A stretch of 64,000 nucleotides of DNA from NCBI GenBank assembly GCA_024401565.1, contig JAKSKU010000007.1, positions 19,317 through 83,316 of the forward strand, written 5' to 3'. This DNA is from Paludibacteraceae bacterium. Its GTDB lineage: Bacteria; Bacteroidota; Bacteroidia; Bacteroidales; Paludibacteraceae. Below the pieces are notes generated by a model that made no database searches, was not told the origin of the DNA, and was given only the letters and a program-made list of their open reading frames with translations. Position 1 is the stretch's first letter. Each line of letters begins with the position of its first letter. Of the stretch, positions 63,987 through 64,000 are shown piece after piece. Position numbers and translations under genes: made by a program.

Positions 63987-64000
63987 TTTGATTAAGATTT

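Overview
The window reads as chromosomal DNA of an anaerobic, gut-type member of the order Bacteroidales (phylum Bacteroidota). Three things point there: many promoters carry the phylum's -7 element TAnnTTTG, the gene families are typical (paired OmpH/Skp genes before murI, PASTA protein next to an RluD-type synthase, C10 peptidase, DUF3575/DUF5119/fimbrillin cluster), and several secreted proteins end in type IX secretion sorting domains of both kinds (Por_Secre_tail-like and gliding-motility-type CHU_C). I cannot name a genus.

Layout. 1-2.6 kb: three OmpH/Skp chaperone genes (the first cut by the window edge), tRNA-Trp(CCA) and murI. 2.6-3.3 kb: gene-free DNA with four DnaA-box-like motifs and an orphan terminator. 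3.3-9.6 kb: a glycan-binding-like surface protein, mutS, a duplicated-domain lipoprotein and an unknown periplasmic protein. 9.7-17.7 kb: a 2650-residue surface protein that starts with a GH8-like domain and ends in a CHU_C sorting domain. 18-23 kb: tRNA-Leu(CAA), an epimerase/glycosyltransferase pair, an AlbA_2 regulator divergent from a small ribbon-helix-helix-like protein, tadA, the wreck of a Sel1-repeat gene and an intact Sel1-repeat gene. 23-37 kb: C10 cysteine peptidase, RluD-type pseudouridine synthase, PASTA protein, miaB, an LTA-synthase-like membrane sulfatase, a GH16 glucanase, an LD-carboxypeptidase lipoprotein and metG. 37.2-49.9 kb: a 4216-residue surface protein with five tandem beta-helix blocks. 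50-59 kb: a heme island. 59-60.1 kb: a tandem array of hairpin units. 60.1-64 kb: a fimbrial cluster (DUF3575 barrel, DUF5119 lipoprotein, fimbrillin).

How the genes fit together. The heme island has a five-gene minus-strand operon (hemE-hemCD-hemB-hemA-hemL) divergent from hemN and hemG. Together these cover tetrapyrrole synthesis from glutamyl-tRNA to protoporphyrin IX; no ferrochelatase is in the window. Two of its enzymes look rebuilt. HemA lacks the C-terminal dimerisation domain and the usual glycine motif. The HemC part of the HemC-HemD fusion lacks the third domain that carries the dipyrromethane cysteine, and a stretch resembling the C-terminal end of a uroporphyrinogen methyltransferase sits in its place. 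The giant proteins, peptidase, GH16 enzyme, glycan-binding-like protein and fimbriae suggest a cell surface built for adhesion and polymer breakdown.

All functional statements rest on reading the translated sequence and motifs by eye; no database search was run.
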